From Owenia fusiformis (Eukaryota; Annelida; Polychaeta; Sabellida; Oweniidae): 64,000 bases of DNA. Location of the stretch: contig CAIIXF020000002.1 in assembly GCA_903813345.2 (NCBI GenBank), forward strand, positions 8,949,555 to 9,013,554. The letters are read 5' to 3'. The notes below the pieces were generated by a model that had not been told where the DNA came from, searched no databases, and saw only the letters and a list, made by a program, of their open reading frames with translations. The position numbers and the translations under genes are program-made. Shown piece by piece: positions 14,928 through 26,300 of the stretch. Every line of letters starts with the position of its first letter. The stretch's first letter is position 1.

Positions 14928-15361
14928 GGTTCCCTGACGCAGTCGTCAGTTCCGACCTCGCTGACCACATTCCTTCCACCCAAACCACATTCTCACAACG
15001 CGAATATCAGTTCTTCAGTCGGGTTCCACCAGTTCCTCTCCACACAGAGGTGCATTCATGCACCCGCAAATCCATGAGACAATCCAACGCATTAGAGGCG
15101 GTGTTCACCATCTACTCCACACATCGAGCGAACAACTTGTACAATATCATCCAGGTATGTGGGAATCAAAGAGCAAACCAATGTGGCAGACAATATCAAT
15201 GAATGGAGTGAAATCAATCAGCTGTATTGTTCGCAATGTGGGAACAAGTGGAGATATAATTTCGGGACAGAGGGACTGGTGATTCGCAACTAAAGGACAA
15301 ATATTTCCGTTGTGAGAAAGAGGTTTGGATGGAAGGAACGTGGTTACTAAGATCGGAATTG
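14928..15361. repeat. Imperfect inverted repeat overlapping an exon-like open segment
   Basis: A left arm (about 14,947-15,010) and right arm (about 15,297-15,360) are imperfect reverse complements, sharing blocks such as 'ccttcca', 'caaacc' and 'tctcacaacg'. The left arm lies in an open segment bounded by 'gttacag' at 14,927 and 'GTATGT' at 15,155, like an exon of about 227 bp on the plus strand. The translation matches nothing I recognise, so I call the inverted repeat rather than a gene. It could be a decayed fold-back transposon. Confidence 0.4.
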
Positions 15362-15797
15362 ACCAATGTGTGGGTCGAAATCTTTGAAACATGTGTTAAC
15401 CAAATTCACACTTATACAAAAAATCACGGACATCTAATACGTAGTTCTTCGAACTGCCCTGGAACTATATCAATAACAGGACTGGCATCAGATCCAAGTA
15501 TTTTTCAAGACCGCCGACTCTCGTTGGGCTATTTATCCCTATTGACTCAGTTGTTCATATAAATTTACGTACCTTAGATGCTTTGTAATCAACGTAGATA
15601 GAAAATATTGTTTCCTAAATTGTTCTGAAAAGCGATAATTATTACTAAATGTACTTTGAACAGGTCGACTGACCAAAAAGCCGGGATTCTGGCACTAGTC
15701 TCGTTCTCGCTCTCAAACAAAACGTGAAGAACGTGACGTCACTTCCGAATCATAACTTCCAAAATAAGTAGCGTTTAATTTCTATCACCTTCGTAAA

Positions 15798-15872
15798 TAT
15801 ACGGTGGTCTAGTGGGAGAATCCTGGCTTAGCACGCTGGAGGCCCGGGTTCGAATCCCGTGCTCGCTTTTTT
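15798..15872 (+). other. tRNA-like Pol III unit (tRNA pseudogene or SINE head)
   Basis: There is an A-box-like TGGTCTAGTGGG (15,805), a perfect B box GGTTCGAATCC (15,847) and a T6 run (15,867-15,872) just after the tRNA-length body. The anticodon arm folds as CTGGC/GCTGG around loop TTAGCAC, giving AGC. The T stem has 4 of 5 pairs, but the acceptor strands (TATACGG against GCTCGCT) do not pair. The body resembles tRNA-Gly more than tRNA-Ala. A functional tRNA is therefore unlikely; a tRNA-derived element is the better reading. Confidence 0.55.
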
Positions 15873-15919
15873 ATTTTGTGCAGCTCGTTGAGAATTTCTT
15901 TCGAGAAGTGACGTCATTG

Positions 15920-17050
15920 CAAAACCCCCCAGCTTTCGTTATCTTCATCGTCTAGTTTACGAATACCACATGTCGATGTGATGTTTTAATTGATAAATAC
16001 GAATTCCTTACACATTTCGTTATCTTATTGTGAAATAGCAAACTAAGAGATATCTTTACTCGCTAGGAATTAACATAATTTTATTTGAAGCGATTTTAGA
16101 AAATTTTGAAACCGCCATCCTGGTAATATTGATGACGTGATCACCATCGGTCAAGGTCAGTTCAAAAGTCATCCATCTTGCCATTAGCCCCGCGGATTGT
16201 TACCAGTCGACAAAAAACGATGAAATCACGTTGAAAATAAAATATACACTTTAAAATTGAGGGTGATCGAATATGACAAGACTCCATTGAATACAGCTGT
16301 GCAATTTACAGTCACCAAGATGAGCTAATTTCGGAGAGATTCGGTGAGATTCGGGAATTGAAAAAGGTAAGCCCTTCCGGTTTCCCAACTTCAAAGTGTT
16401 TGAAATCCCAGAATTTCGCCAGAAACATTCTCTCTGACTGTGCAAAAAATGTCAAGATCCAACTCCACCATGCTTTGGTGAAACAAATTCCAGAGTGATC
16501 AAGTATGCTAAATATAAATAACTGATGTGCAATTATGTTCAATGGAAATATAGCATCTGATTACACATGCAAATCATGAACAATTGCTCTCAGAGAGTGA
16601 AATAACGAAACTCCACCCAAAGCCAATGCATCCAAATGAATCAGATTCAGAAACCAAAAACAACAAACTTTGCTCAACTTTTTGATTTGTGTTAACAGCC
16701 CGAACCTAAATCTACAACATTTGAAACAACAGGAAAGTTATGAAATATATACTTATCTAAACAATAAGTATAAAAATATTAAGGATTAGTACTTACCGAC
16801 GCAGTAATCGAGGGAACAAGAGAGAACAGTTTTAAAACATTTACTTTCCGCCTTGTTGAGTTTTGAACAAAGCTAGCGTTTTGTTTGTCCAAAAATTACA
16901 GTGATTTAAAAATATTATTTTGGAGTTAAAGACACAGTATATGCAATTTAGAAATGCTGTTGCAATTTTTATTGTAGGAGTGATACTTAAGTGATTTTGT
17001 GTGTGGAAAATATTAAATTTCAAATGTGCGAAACTAAACAATTAAAAAGT
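15920..17050. other. Upstream region of the potato-inhibitor-I gene
   Basis: No coding exon recognised. The sequence contains the presumed promoter and 5' UTR of the gene starting at 17,051, but no convincing TATA box was picked out. Confidence 0.35.
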
Positions 17051-19534
17051 ATGGCGACCAAAACTTCTTGGCCAGATTTGGCTGGCAAGGTAACATATTA
17101 TTTTCGAATATTCAGACGAACTTTTTTATTTATTTTCTTTGTCGCTTTATAGATTACTATATAACCAGTAAATTTATGTGAAATACGATATCAAGGAACA
17201 TTTATTGACATTGTAAATATAGAATTCATTTTTTTAAATATTTTGGTGGGTGATAATAGACCACATGTCCAATGTTTAGGCTCATTTATAAGATCGAGTT
17301 CCGCAAAATGCCATCGAATGGCCTTGTTTTGTAAACATACATATTGGAATTTCGTATTTAATTATTTTTAACTTTATTCTGGCCATCTATTGACAACCAA
17401 GATTTAACATGAACACTCATCAACATCATATTTGCTTTCAACAGTGACACCGCTTGTCAACATCTTTTATAGCCCTCACTGAATGCTTCGTAATTATGAT
17501 ACGTGTGCTATCTTTTATTTGACTTTTTGATTACTAAACCTTCGGGAAAATATGTTAATTTACAATTTTACAAATGATGTATACTTAGACTATATCCTAT
17601 TTAGTCTGAATTATATTCAGACTATAAGGCACCTATGTTAAAGTTTGGCAATTCTAAATATTTGTTTACATAGGAAGTGCTATTCAAAATGGCCGATTGG
17701 GTAAAATTAATTTGCACATTTGTTACTTCAGCTAGCTTTATTTCCACTTGACAATATGCTGTGTTACTTTTTATTGCTTTTAATTGTACCTTACTATTTA
17801 ATTAAAATTTTGTAATGTTTATTTCATTGAAGAAATGTTTCCTCTAATTGATAATTTTGTGCAAAGAATTTCACTGCAATTTCCACAGGAAAGTAGTACA
17901 TCATAACAGACTGACTCCTAGTCAGTCTGTTGGATACATACTAGATGTATACTGAATGTTATCTACCAGTACCAACACACGGGTGTTAAGCCACGATGAT
18001 ACCATGAGCACATACTTTGAGGATCTGCGTTGTTTGAACCTACCGCCGAGCTCACTTATACATTAAGCCCTGTTACACAGTCATGATACCACTGAGCAAG
18101 CTCATTGCATCATCGGGTCTGCTTTACCCTTGTGAACACATGTACCTACCTGTATTATAATTTCAATTTGCAGACTTGGAAAGAAGCAGAGACAGTGATA
18201 CGCATGCATTACCCAAAGATAACTGTAAGTTTTAATTTAATTAAGGTCATTTTGCTCAAATTTCTTTACATCTGTTTTCTATTCTATTAAGATTACTTTT
18301 CTTATTTTTGTTTTTAAAATTAATGGATGACCAGTGAGATATTATCAATGGAGTTATGGCCCTAGTGGCAACTAGACTTTTCATCAATCACTTTTGTATT
18401 ACTACCCACAAGTGGTGACATATTGCTATAGTTTCCACCTTTTTTGTGGATGGTGTTCAGAAGTCAGAGTTTGGCTGTCGGTGTCTGTAATGAATGACAG
18501 GTGCCTTTATCGTTTATAAGGTCATTGGAGGAGCAATTTGAATTATGATGCATTTCCTTCCAAAAGTTTGGACCAAATATTAATGGAATTATAAAGCATA
18601 GAGTGTGAAATATTAGACACATTTTTAAATCATGCCAATTTTTCTTACAATCTTATTTTATTTCTAAAACAAAAATTAGAAATCTGATCAAATATAGAAG
18701 TTATTTAAAATTTAAAATACGGAAATGTTTTTCTCATTTTCTTACCTGTCAACCTTAAACGTCAATCCTGAAATAGTGTTGAAAATGTTGGATGTTTTAG
18801 AAATTAGTCATGACATGACACCTTTAAATAGATAATGCTCAATTCCGTACTTGTATACCTGGGTTGGTATCTTAAAATAGATAGAACCACTATGGTATTT
18901 AATAGGGCTGCTATACTTTAGGAGGGGAATGTACCAAATAAAGCTCCATGTAGTACTGGCATACTTGGTGTGACATCTATAAATAGATAGAGTCACTATT
19001 TTATTTAATAGGTTTACCATACTTTAGGAGGGGAATGTACCAGATAAAGCTCCATGTAAGTTGCATACCTTGTGTGACATCTATGGACCACTATGGTATT
19101 TAATAGGGCTGCTATACTTAAGGAGGGGAATGTACCAGGTAAAGCTCCATGTAAGTTGCATACCTTGTGTGACATCTATGGACAGATAGAGTCACTATTT
19201 TATTTAATAGGTTTACCATACTTTAGGAGGGGAGTGTACCAAATAAAGCTTTGTGTAGTACTTGCATACGGTGTGACAAAACAGCAGGAAACAGTCAGGA
19301 AGTTTCATTTTTTTCTTGATAGACCCAAGAAGGGGTCCTCCTACCATCATACCGTGTATCTATGATTTTTCTTTTTTAGAGACTACATTATAAGAAAATA
19401 AATATATCATTTTTTTCTTTCAGATACAGGTCCTACCTGAACAGACTAAAGTGGCCTTAGACTATTCCCCTGACAGAGTGAGAATATTCATAAATGGTGA
19501 TGGAAAAGTACTTAAGGCTCCTGAAATAGGCTAG
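17051..19534 (+). CDS. Potato inhibitor I (eglin-type) serine protease inhibitor
   Basis: Three exons: 17,051-17,089, 18,174-18,224 and 19,424-19,534, all joined in phase 0 at clean GT/AG sites (GTAACA, GTAAGT; tttgCAG, tttCAG). The protein is 66 residues, close to eglin c (70), with no signal peptide or cysteine. Family landmarks appear in order: SWPDLAGK at the start, TWKEAETVIRMHYP for helix plus strand, then the binding loop and DRVRIF, ending in G. By alignment to eglin c the reactive bond falls in VALDYS, giving P1 Leu and P1' Asp, which predicts inhibition of subtilisin/chymotrypsin/elastase-like enzymes. The arginine in DRVRIF that braces the loop is kept. Without a signal peptide it may act in the cytosol or be released another way. 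It lies about 4 kb from secreted serpins. The fold and motif match make this confident. Confidence 0.93.
18850..19272. repeat. Minisatellite of about 100 bp, four copies
   Basis: Lies in intron 2 of the potato-inhibitor-I gene. Four imperfect units each contain 'aggaggggaatgtacca' followed by 'aaagctccatgta' and 'gtgtgacatcta'. Unit lengths are about 95-105 bp, with two alternating subtypes, suggesting duplication of a dimer. Confidence 0.85.
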
Positions 19535-19905
19535 ATTGTACCTAATGTATCATACAAACTGGATATAGCTGAAACAGAGCTCGTAAAAAGTTGCGCCAAA
19601 TCAAGCGATAAGTTTGAGAGCCAAAATGTGAAGAGATTCTCAAAAACTATCCATGAATCAGAGGATATTTTTAACGCTAAATGATAAAGAACGATTCTCA
19701 AGAATTGTCCATGCGCCAGATAATGAACAAGATGGAATATCTGAAAGCCTTAATGATAAACAAAGAATTACAAAAACTGTCAGTGAACCAGATGATATCT
19801 CTGATAGACAAAATAATAAGGAAGAATCTCAAAATCTTTCCATGAACCAGATGATATGTCTTAAAGAACATTTATCTGAACTCAAAGATTTTTCAATGTC
19901 AAACT
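19535..19905 (+). other. Degenerate repeat-coding tail downstream of the inhibitor stop
   Basis: Directly after the TAG at 19,532 the same frame stays open for 49 codons, to a TGA at 19,682-19,684. The reading then continues in the next frame to about 19,905. Across both frames the translation repeats a motif like RFSKTIHESED / RFSRIVHAPDN / RITKTVSEPDD, in DNA units of about 57-72 bp. Either this is the 3' UTR containing a tandem repeat, or it is the relic of an acidic, repetitive C-terminal extension now cut off by a stop and a frameshift. Confidence 0.45.
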
Positions 19906-20446
19906 GATTTTGTTTTTGCTGTGGACCAGTGTTCAATGTACCATCAGGTATCCTTTGCAAAGGCCAGTTACCAAAAGACAGTATTACATTTCATATATGT
20001 TATTAATACTCATTATATAATTATAGAATTTCTAGTCAGAGAATCATCAAAGAGTTTTCAGAATTAAGATTGAACTCATAATATTGTTAGCAACTAGGTG
20101 GTGACATTTTGTCATGTTAATGCCTTGTATATTGTGTTATATTGTATAAACTGTATTTATTTTGTATAGTGCTATATATTTATCCCATCGAACGAAGTTT
20201 CAGGGATATAGAGAATGGCTCCTTCCATCCATCCATATGTCAATCAGTACTCAAATACGTACAGACGTACATGCCCCATAAGAGTACAAATTCTGCTTTC
20301 AAAAATGGTCTCCAGTTTCAAAATGGCCACCATTATGGTGTCAATTTTACAGTATTTTAGGTACAAAATATAAAACTGTAATATTAGTATGGTTTAAATG
20401 CAAAAAGACAAATGATATTGATTAAGTTGAAAATCTTAGTATTTAA

Positions 20447-21072
20447 AAAAAGATTGAGGCAATCTTGAAAAATGGCAAAATTCACTGTTACCTAGTTATT
20501 TTTGGTCATCTTTTTAAGAACAAGACCATCTATCCCCCCATCATAAAAAAAAAAATATCATCATCATCAAAAATATTTTAAATGGCAAGAAAATATAAAT
20601 AAAGGTTTATTATATATTATGTAATGTTTGAGGCAATCTTGAAAAATGGCAAAATTCAAACCAATACCTGAGAAATTTGTTAAAATGATGGCCAATGTTA
20701 TGTACTAGTATGTTATTTTACGATTTTTGCTGTAACTGGAAAAGTAGTGGAGTGATTTTGTAAATATAGCAGCCATGACTCTACAATGGGATTTACCACA
20801 CCTTGGCTTGGCTGTTACCTAGTTATTTTTGGTCATCTTTTTAAGAACAAGACCATCTATCCCCCATCAACCCCCAAAATCATACTTTCGTGCTTGTAAG
20901 AATGTCTTGTGTAATATAAATATGTGTCTTAATTGTTTAAAAAACCTGGATGGTAATTTAGGTCTGAGTTGGCTTGAATCCAAATTAACTAGTTAGATCA
21001 GAGGCCTCCAAAAATATTTTAAATGGCTAGAAAATATGAATAAAAGTTTATTATATATTATGTAATGTTTTG
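20447..21072. repeat. Tandem/segmental duplication with three shared blocks
   Basis: Three blocks occur twice: 'gaggcaatcttgaaaaatgg' (20,455 and 20,629), 'ttacctagttatttttggtc' (20,490 and 20,814), and 'aaaaatattttaaatggc' followed by 'ttattatatattatgtaatg' (20,568 and 21,010). The second copy is stretched by inserted sequence. No coding content seen. Confidence 0.7.
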
Positions 21073-21540
21073 AGCCTTGTTTTTGTTATATATTTACTCT
21101 CATTACAAAAGCTGTTCTGTTGATACATCTTTCAATTTAAAGGGGCTATAACACTGTAATCCTTGCACAAAATAATACCAGTTTATTTTTCCATTCATAT
21201 TGATCATTATGTACCATTTAGTAGATATTTGTACCTACGTATCAAAAAATATCAAACCGTTAAAAGTTCTAAATAAATTCAAAAAGTTTCCCTTTTGAAT
21301 AAGATTTATTCTCAAATAACCTTTTTGAGTTTTATGCATGATGTACATGTGCCATTTAAAATCTGTAAAAGCACATTCTATCAGGGATTGCAACTACAGA
21401 TACTGGTCCTTTAACTTTAAAATAGTCCTCTTCCTCACTTGAAATGGACATCATCAAACTGGACTGCTCCCTTTTCAAGTCATTTTGATTCCAGATATTA
21501 TTTGCTGTTTTTTGTATCATGCTGTAATGACCTTCGATAT

Positions 21541-22008
21541 CAGGGCCGTAGGGAAAGGGCGTTCGGAGGGTCCCCCCCCCAAATCTTGACTAAAAAAATT
21601 CGAACCCACCTTTTAAGTTAATATTTTGCAGTATTTCAGTAATTTATCGTTTTTAACATTACTGAGAATACAGAAAAACGATTTATTTTGAAATGGGAAT
21701 ATGTTTGCACTTTAAGCCTGAAATACTGTTCTAGTTTTAATAACATCAAAATAAATTCAATTGTAAAAATAAAGCATATTTACCGAGTATAAACTGTCTT
21801 TCAAAATTGTTTTCTTTCATTGGAACTCGCCAGTTCTAAATTTTGTCCTCAAATTTTCCAAATGAACGAAATTGGTTAAAAATTGGGATATTTCACAAAT
21901 TCCAGTAAGCAAATTTGGCAAAACTGGCAAAGTTACCGTAGGTGGCTCCAAAAAAATTTGCCGAAAATATTCGAACCCTCTCCTGTCAAATCCTGCCTAC
22001 CGCACTGC
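21541..22008. mobile_element. Probable MITE with CAG(N)GNCGTAGG-type ends
   Basis: The left end is CAGGGCCGTAGGGAAAGG. The right end read in reverse is CAGTGCGGTAGGCAGGA. Both ends carry 'attcgaaccc' inwards, in opposite orientation. No transposase inside. Ends resemble the CGTAGCCAG family at 5,423. Confidence 0.5.
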
Positions 22009-22057
22009 ATATGAAGTCGCTACTACGGTCCCCCGGGGTACAGTCCATAGTGGCTTA

Positions 22058-22230
22058 AGCCCTTTATCTCAATTGGTAGAGCGTCTGCCTCTAGAGCGGA
22101 AGGTCCTGGATTCGATTCCCACACTGGACGTTGAATTTGACACACTCCCTTCCGAGTCTAGTATAGGAGTTACACTCCTCGACGGTCGTGCCCAAGCATC
22201 GTTACATGCAATACTTATTGCAGATATTTA
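22058..22230 (+). mobile_element. tRNA-derived SINE-like element
   Basis: The head looks like a tRNA: A-box-like TATCTCAATTGG (22,065), B-box-like GATTCGATTCC (22,109) and an anticodon arm TCTGC/GCGGA with loop CTCTAGA, so the anticodon would be CTA. The D stem has 3 of 4 pairs and the T stem about 3 of 5. The acceptor strands pair only partly. The tail (to about 22,230) is not tRNA. This fits a SINE with a tRNA-type promoter; a working amber-decoding tRNA is unlikely. Confidence 0.55.
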
Positions 22231-23341
22231 TTCAAATCTAACTTTAGAATTATATTTTTCTATATTTATTCCAACTGTACGTGCTATTCATATTTGACAT
22301 TTCATGAGAGTAAACTATATGCCGTACCAAATTTTTAGACCGTAATGATGCCATAAGATAAAGATGGCGCCTTGTACATTGTAGCCCTGTGTTTTCCTGA
22401 TTATCTGGACCCACAAAGGGGGAGGGCCGGGCCCCGTCCCCCCCCCCCTGGATCCGGGTTTGCCAGTGGTATGGATATGCTAAGTTACATTTTATTTATT
22501 TTCCTTACCATATCACGATCTCCAACAGGTGCTTATACACTTGACGTACACCGCAACTGTTTTTATAATGTAATTCAATAAAAAAAATAGTAATTTATTG
22601 AAATGAAGTCTATATGTGTTTGCTTTGTTAGTTCAATTGTCTCGTTAGTAGATCCTGTTCAAATTTGTGTTTGATCATATTCATTATCAGAATAATTAAC
22701 TTCATATAATGTTCAATTGACTTTTCAATATTGTATAGATGCATATGGTATTTGTAAAGTATTGGAAATAAGTAAAAATACTGAAGCAATTTTTTTTAAA
22801 TATGAACAAGAAAAAATAATACCCTCCCGCACCATCACCAGTATTACACCCTTTTCGATATTTTCGTTCGAGCTTTATCTTCACTCTTTGAGTGCTTAGA
22901 CCCAGCCATAAAAATGAAAATAAACCCTGGGAATACGCTAAAAATCCAGCTACCACATCATAAACCACAACATTCACTGAATTTTATGGTATTCAATTTG
23001 TAATGAAGCTCTCATTCGGGCCATTTTTAGAAAAAAAAATCGAATTACTTAAATTCTGTCAGCCTCATAACTATTTCATTTAACGAATCACCCCATTGAC
23101 ATAATGAAGGTCCCATCCTGTCCCATTGTTGTATGATAGAAGTTATTTTCTCTCTATTAACTTCGGTGTAAGCGGGGGTGTAAGACAAAAAAATTGAAAA
23201 ATCAACAAGCAAAGGACAGGGGATTTGAATCAATATTACACGAGTATAAATGAACAAAGCTTGCTTTAACTATGCACCAAAATAGTTGTATTTTTAATAC
23301 TTTTGTTCTCAAATCAAAATTCAATATTTTCCCTTGTTCCC
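22231..23341. other. Unassigned stretch between SINE-like element and serpin A
   Basis: No gene or clear repeat recognised. It should hold the 3' UTR and polyadenylation site of serpin A (minus strand). Confidence 0.4.
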
Positions 23342-26300
23342 CTATGTTTCATCTGTAAAACATGGGTCTACATTTACCCCACCACTGCGTCCCATGGGTC
23401 CGGGCGGCGTCCGTTTGCAATTGCATCTACCCTTACAATTCCTCAAAAAAATAAAATCTTTTCGGAACAGATCTGCAAATGGGTCGCTTTGAGGGTCTTT
23501 TTTAATTTGTCTGCACATTTTTTTCCACTGCATCCATTTTTCGCATTCTGGGTTCAACGGTCTTGATTTCTGTCCATCCGGTTTGGGTTTCGGCTCCTTA
23601 CGAGTTTTACTATTTTTCTTCTCGGCAGTTTTGTTAAGAAGCTTGAAGTAGCATTCCTCTCGGCACTTTGCTCTACAGTTTTCAACCTCTTTCTCTAAAA
23701 AAAATGATTGTTCATTAGAGTAAAACATTGTACATATATGTTAACATAACGTTTACAAATGTAGAGAAAGTGTAATGTATATAAAATTGAAAAACAATTT
23801 ATTTTTGTATTTCAAAAATTGCATAGATTCCAACAAATTTGACAATTAATTCAATCATGGTGTATTTGCGCTTAGCCCTCGTCTCAAAGAAAGATCTTGA
23901 TATTACTGAGAATATTTTCAAAGGCATGTACGAACTACGAACTTTGCAAACTTGTACTGCTGTTTTAGGTGAATTATCTGAAAAAACTTACCCTCCACCG
24001 GTTCATTTCCTTGACTCTCAACAGGGCCTGAAAAGTACAAGATACAACGTATACGAGGGGTGATCAATAAGTAATGGACGCTTTTTTACACAGATGCTTT
24101 TTATAGACCAATCCCTTCGATTTTCTTACCAGTGATACATCATTCAATTATCTATCAACTCTGAAGATTTGAAGACAGTATATACATTACATGTTGATAT
24201 ATCTTTATTTCCGTGAAGGAGGTACAGGTACCCCGGGACCGACATTTACGTCACATATTCTGAAGCTATTTTATAGATTGTTTAACATGCAATGCAGTTG
24301 AATGCAGGCTGAACAAAACAAACCATTATGGTCATGAATTAACCCATTTTGTTATGCCATAGTAATAATGTAATAATTTTGAATATTTTATCATTACTAT
24401 GTGGTATTCATGCCACATTCATTCCACAGGGCCCTCTAAATAGTTTCCATCAAGTGCTACATGTACACAATTCCTCATCCTCTTAACTCAAGATTGTGAG
24501 ACAAGGCTGAATCCATTCTCTGTCATGGTAGCAAGATGCAGTTGCACGGGTTGTTTTATTTCATCAATGTCAATAAACCTGCGTCCTTTCTCTATAGAAA
24601 TAAGTAGTATAGAAATAAACAAGTCACATATGAGCAAATCTAGACAATATGGTGCATTGGCCAAGGGCTCAATTTTGAGGTCCAGGGATATTGTTTTCTG
24701 AACATTTTGAGATCTATGGGCAGGTGCATTGTCCATATGGAGTAGGGTATTCCCTTCTCTCACCACCCCTTTCTTCCACTGAATCCTTTCTCAAATTGAC
24801 CTGCAAACCCCTTCCATACAACACTCTGACATTACAATACTTTCTGTTTATGTGTTACCAGTCAGCAACATTTTTTAAACAACACAACACTTGTTGCATA
24901 TAAAACGTTCAAATCTAACTGAAATTTACCAAACTGGCTAAAATCTGAATATGTGACGTTAATGTCGGTCCCGGGGTACCTGTACCTCCTTCACGGAAAT
25001 AAGGATATATCAATATGTATTATATATCTTGTCTTCAAATCTTCAGAATTGATAGATAATTGAATGATGTATTACTGGTAGGAAAATCAAACGGATTGGT
25101 CTATAAAAAGTATCTGTGTAAAAAAGCGTCCATTACTTATTGATCACCCCTCGTATAACTTGTTAATTTAAAAATTTGTTTTTGTACAGACTTTGGTTCA
25201 TGGTCATGCTTTGGCCACTCTGTCTCGTGCCGAATTTCACCATATTGATTAGCCTATCATCATTTGTGTTCTAATTAAAACTCGTATGTATATTATTATG
25301 TAGTTTGGTTTTCGAATATACATATTATATGTATTAAGAAAGTACCATGGATGCTACGCTTTGCATCTATTCGACTTTGCTTGTTAAAAGAGAGCTTCGT
25401 CTGATAGACTCTGCGCGCAGGGTACATGATTGCCATTCTTTGAGGTTGATTCATCTACTTTCCTTTGAAAATTTCCACAGAATAAAGAAAGCCTAGATTT
25501 TTGTATTTCTACTTTTTCTACTTGACAAACTCCATTTACCTGTCTTGCCTTTTGGACTTGTCGTATTACTGGCAGATGGAGGGTTCGTGACTTTCCCAAT
25601 GAACAAAATCACGCCGCATGTCTTGTCGTAGATGAGGAACATGAACGGGTGGTTACAGTTGACTTTGACAGGCGGAGGAACATAGCCGGATCGTCCTCCT
25701 GCAATCACGGTAACTGCAGCGGCTTCTGTCCCTAAAACATTGTTGAAAGCAAAACTATAATTCTCCAACAAAATTAAATTGTTTTATCACATAAAATGGC
25801 GAGAGCTTACAATTTGAGAATTTGGTACCACTGCTCTGATATTACGAGATATATTTTATGTGATGGGAAGTTACAACGATCATTATGGGAATGGTTATCA
25901 TATAATTATTGCCCTTGATACCCATATATCACATGATAGGCATTGTATTCACAATTCACAATTTTTATTTGGCTGCCATACACCAACATATATTTGATTT
26001 TATTATTTTTTATGATGGGGCTGTAAATGGAACATAGGCATGTAGCAAAATACCTTTTTCATTTACATCAACAAATGCCTCGTGGATGACCTTGGATACA
26101 TCTAGTCTTGGATCCTTGCTGAATCCACTGAGGTCGACAGCAGATGAGAATAGTTTTTCCATTCCCATTTCTTCCAGTATCGATGACAATTCATTTTTCC
26201 ATTTAAACTTCATCTTTGGTAGCGACACGTAAACGTCTCTCCCAGCGTTGGGCGCCTGGAGATAACGCAATGCGACTTCGAGGTTTTTATGAGTTATGCC

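Noticed and set aside
14928-15154. Exon-like segment with AG and GT boundaries
   Set aside because: The unrecognised translation and a matching inverted arm 300 bp away make a repeat more likely; kept only as a repeat.
15798-15872. Functional tRNA-Ala(AGC) gene
   Set aside because: The acceptor stem does not pair, despite good A and B boxes and a T-run.
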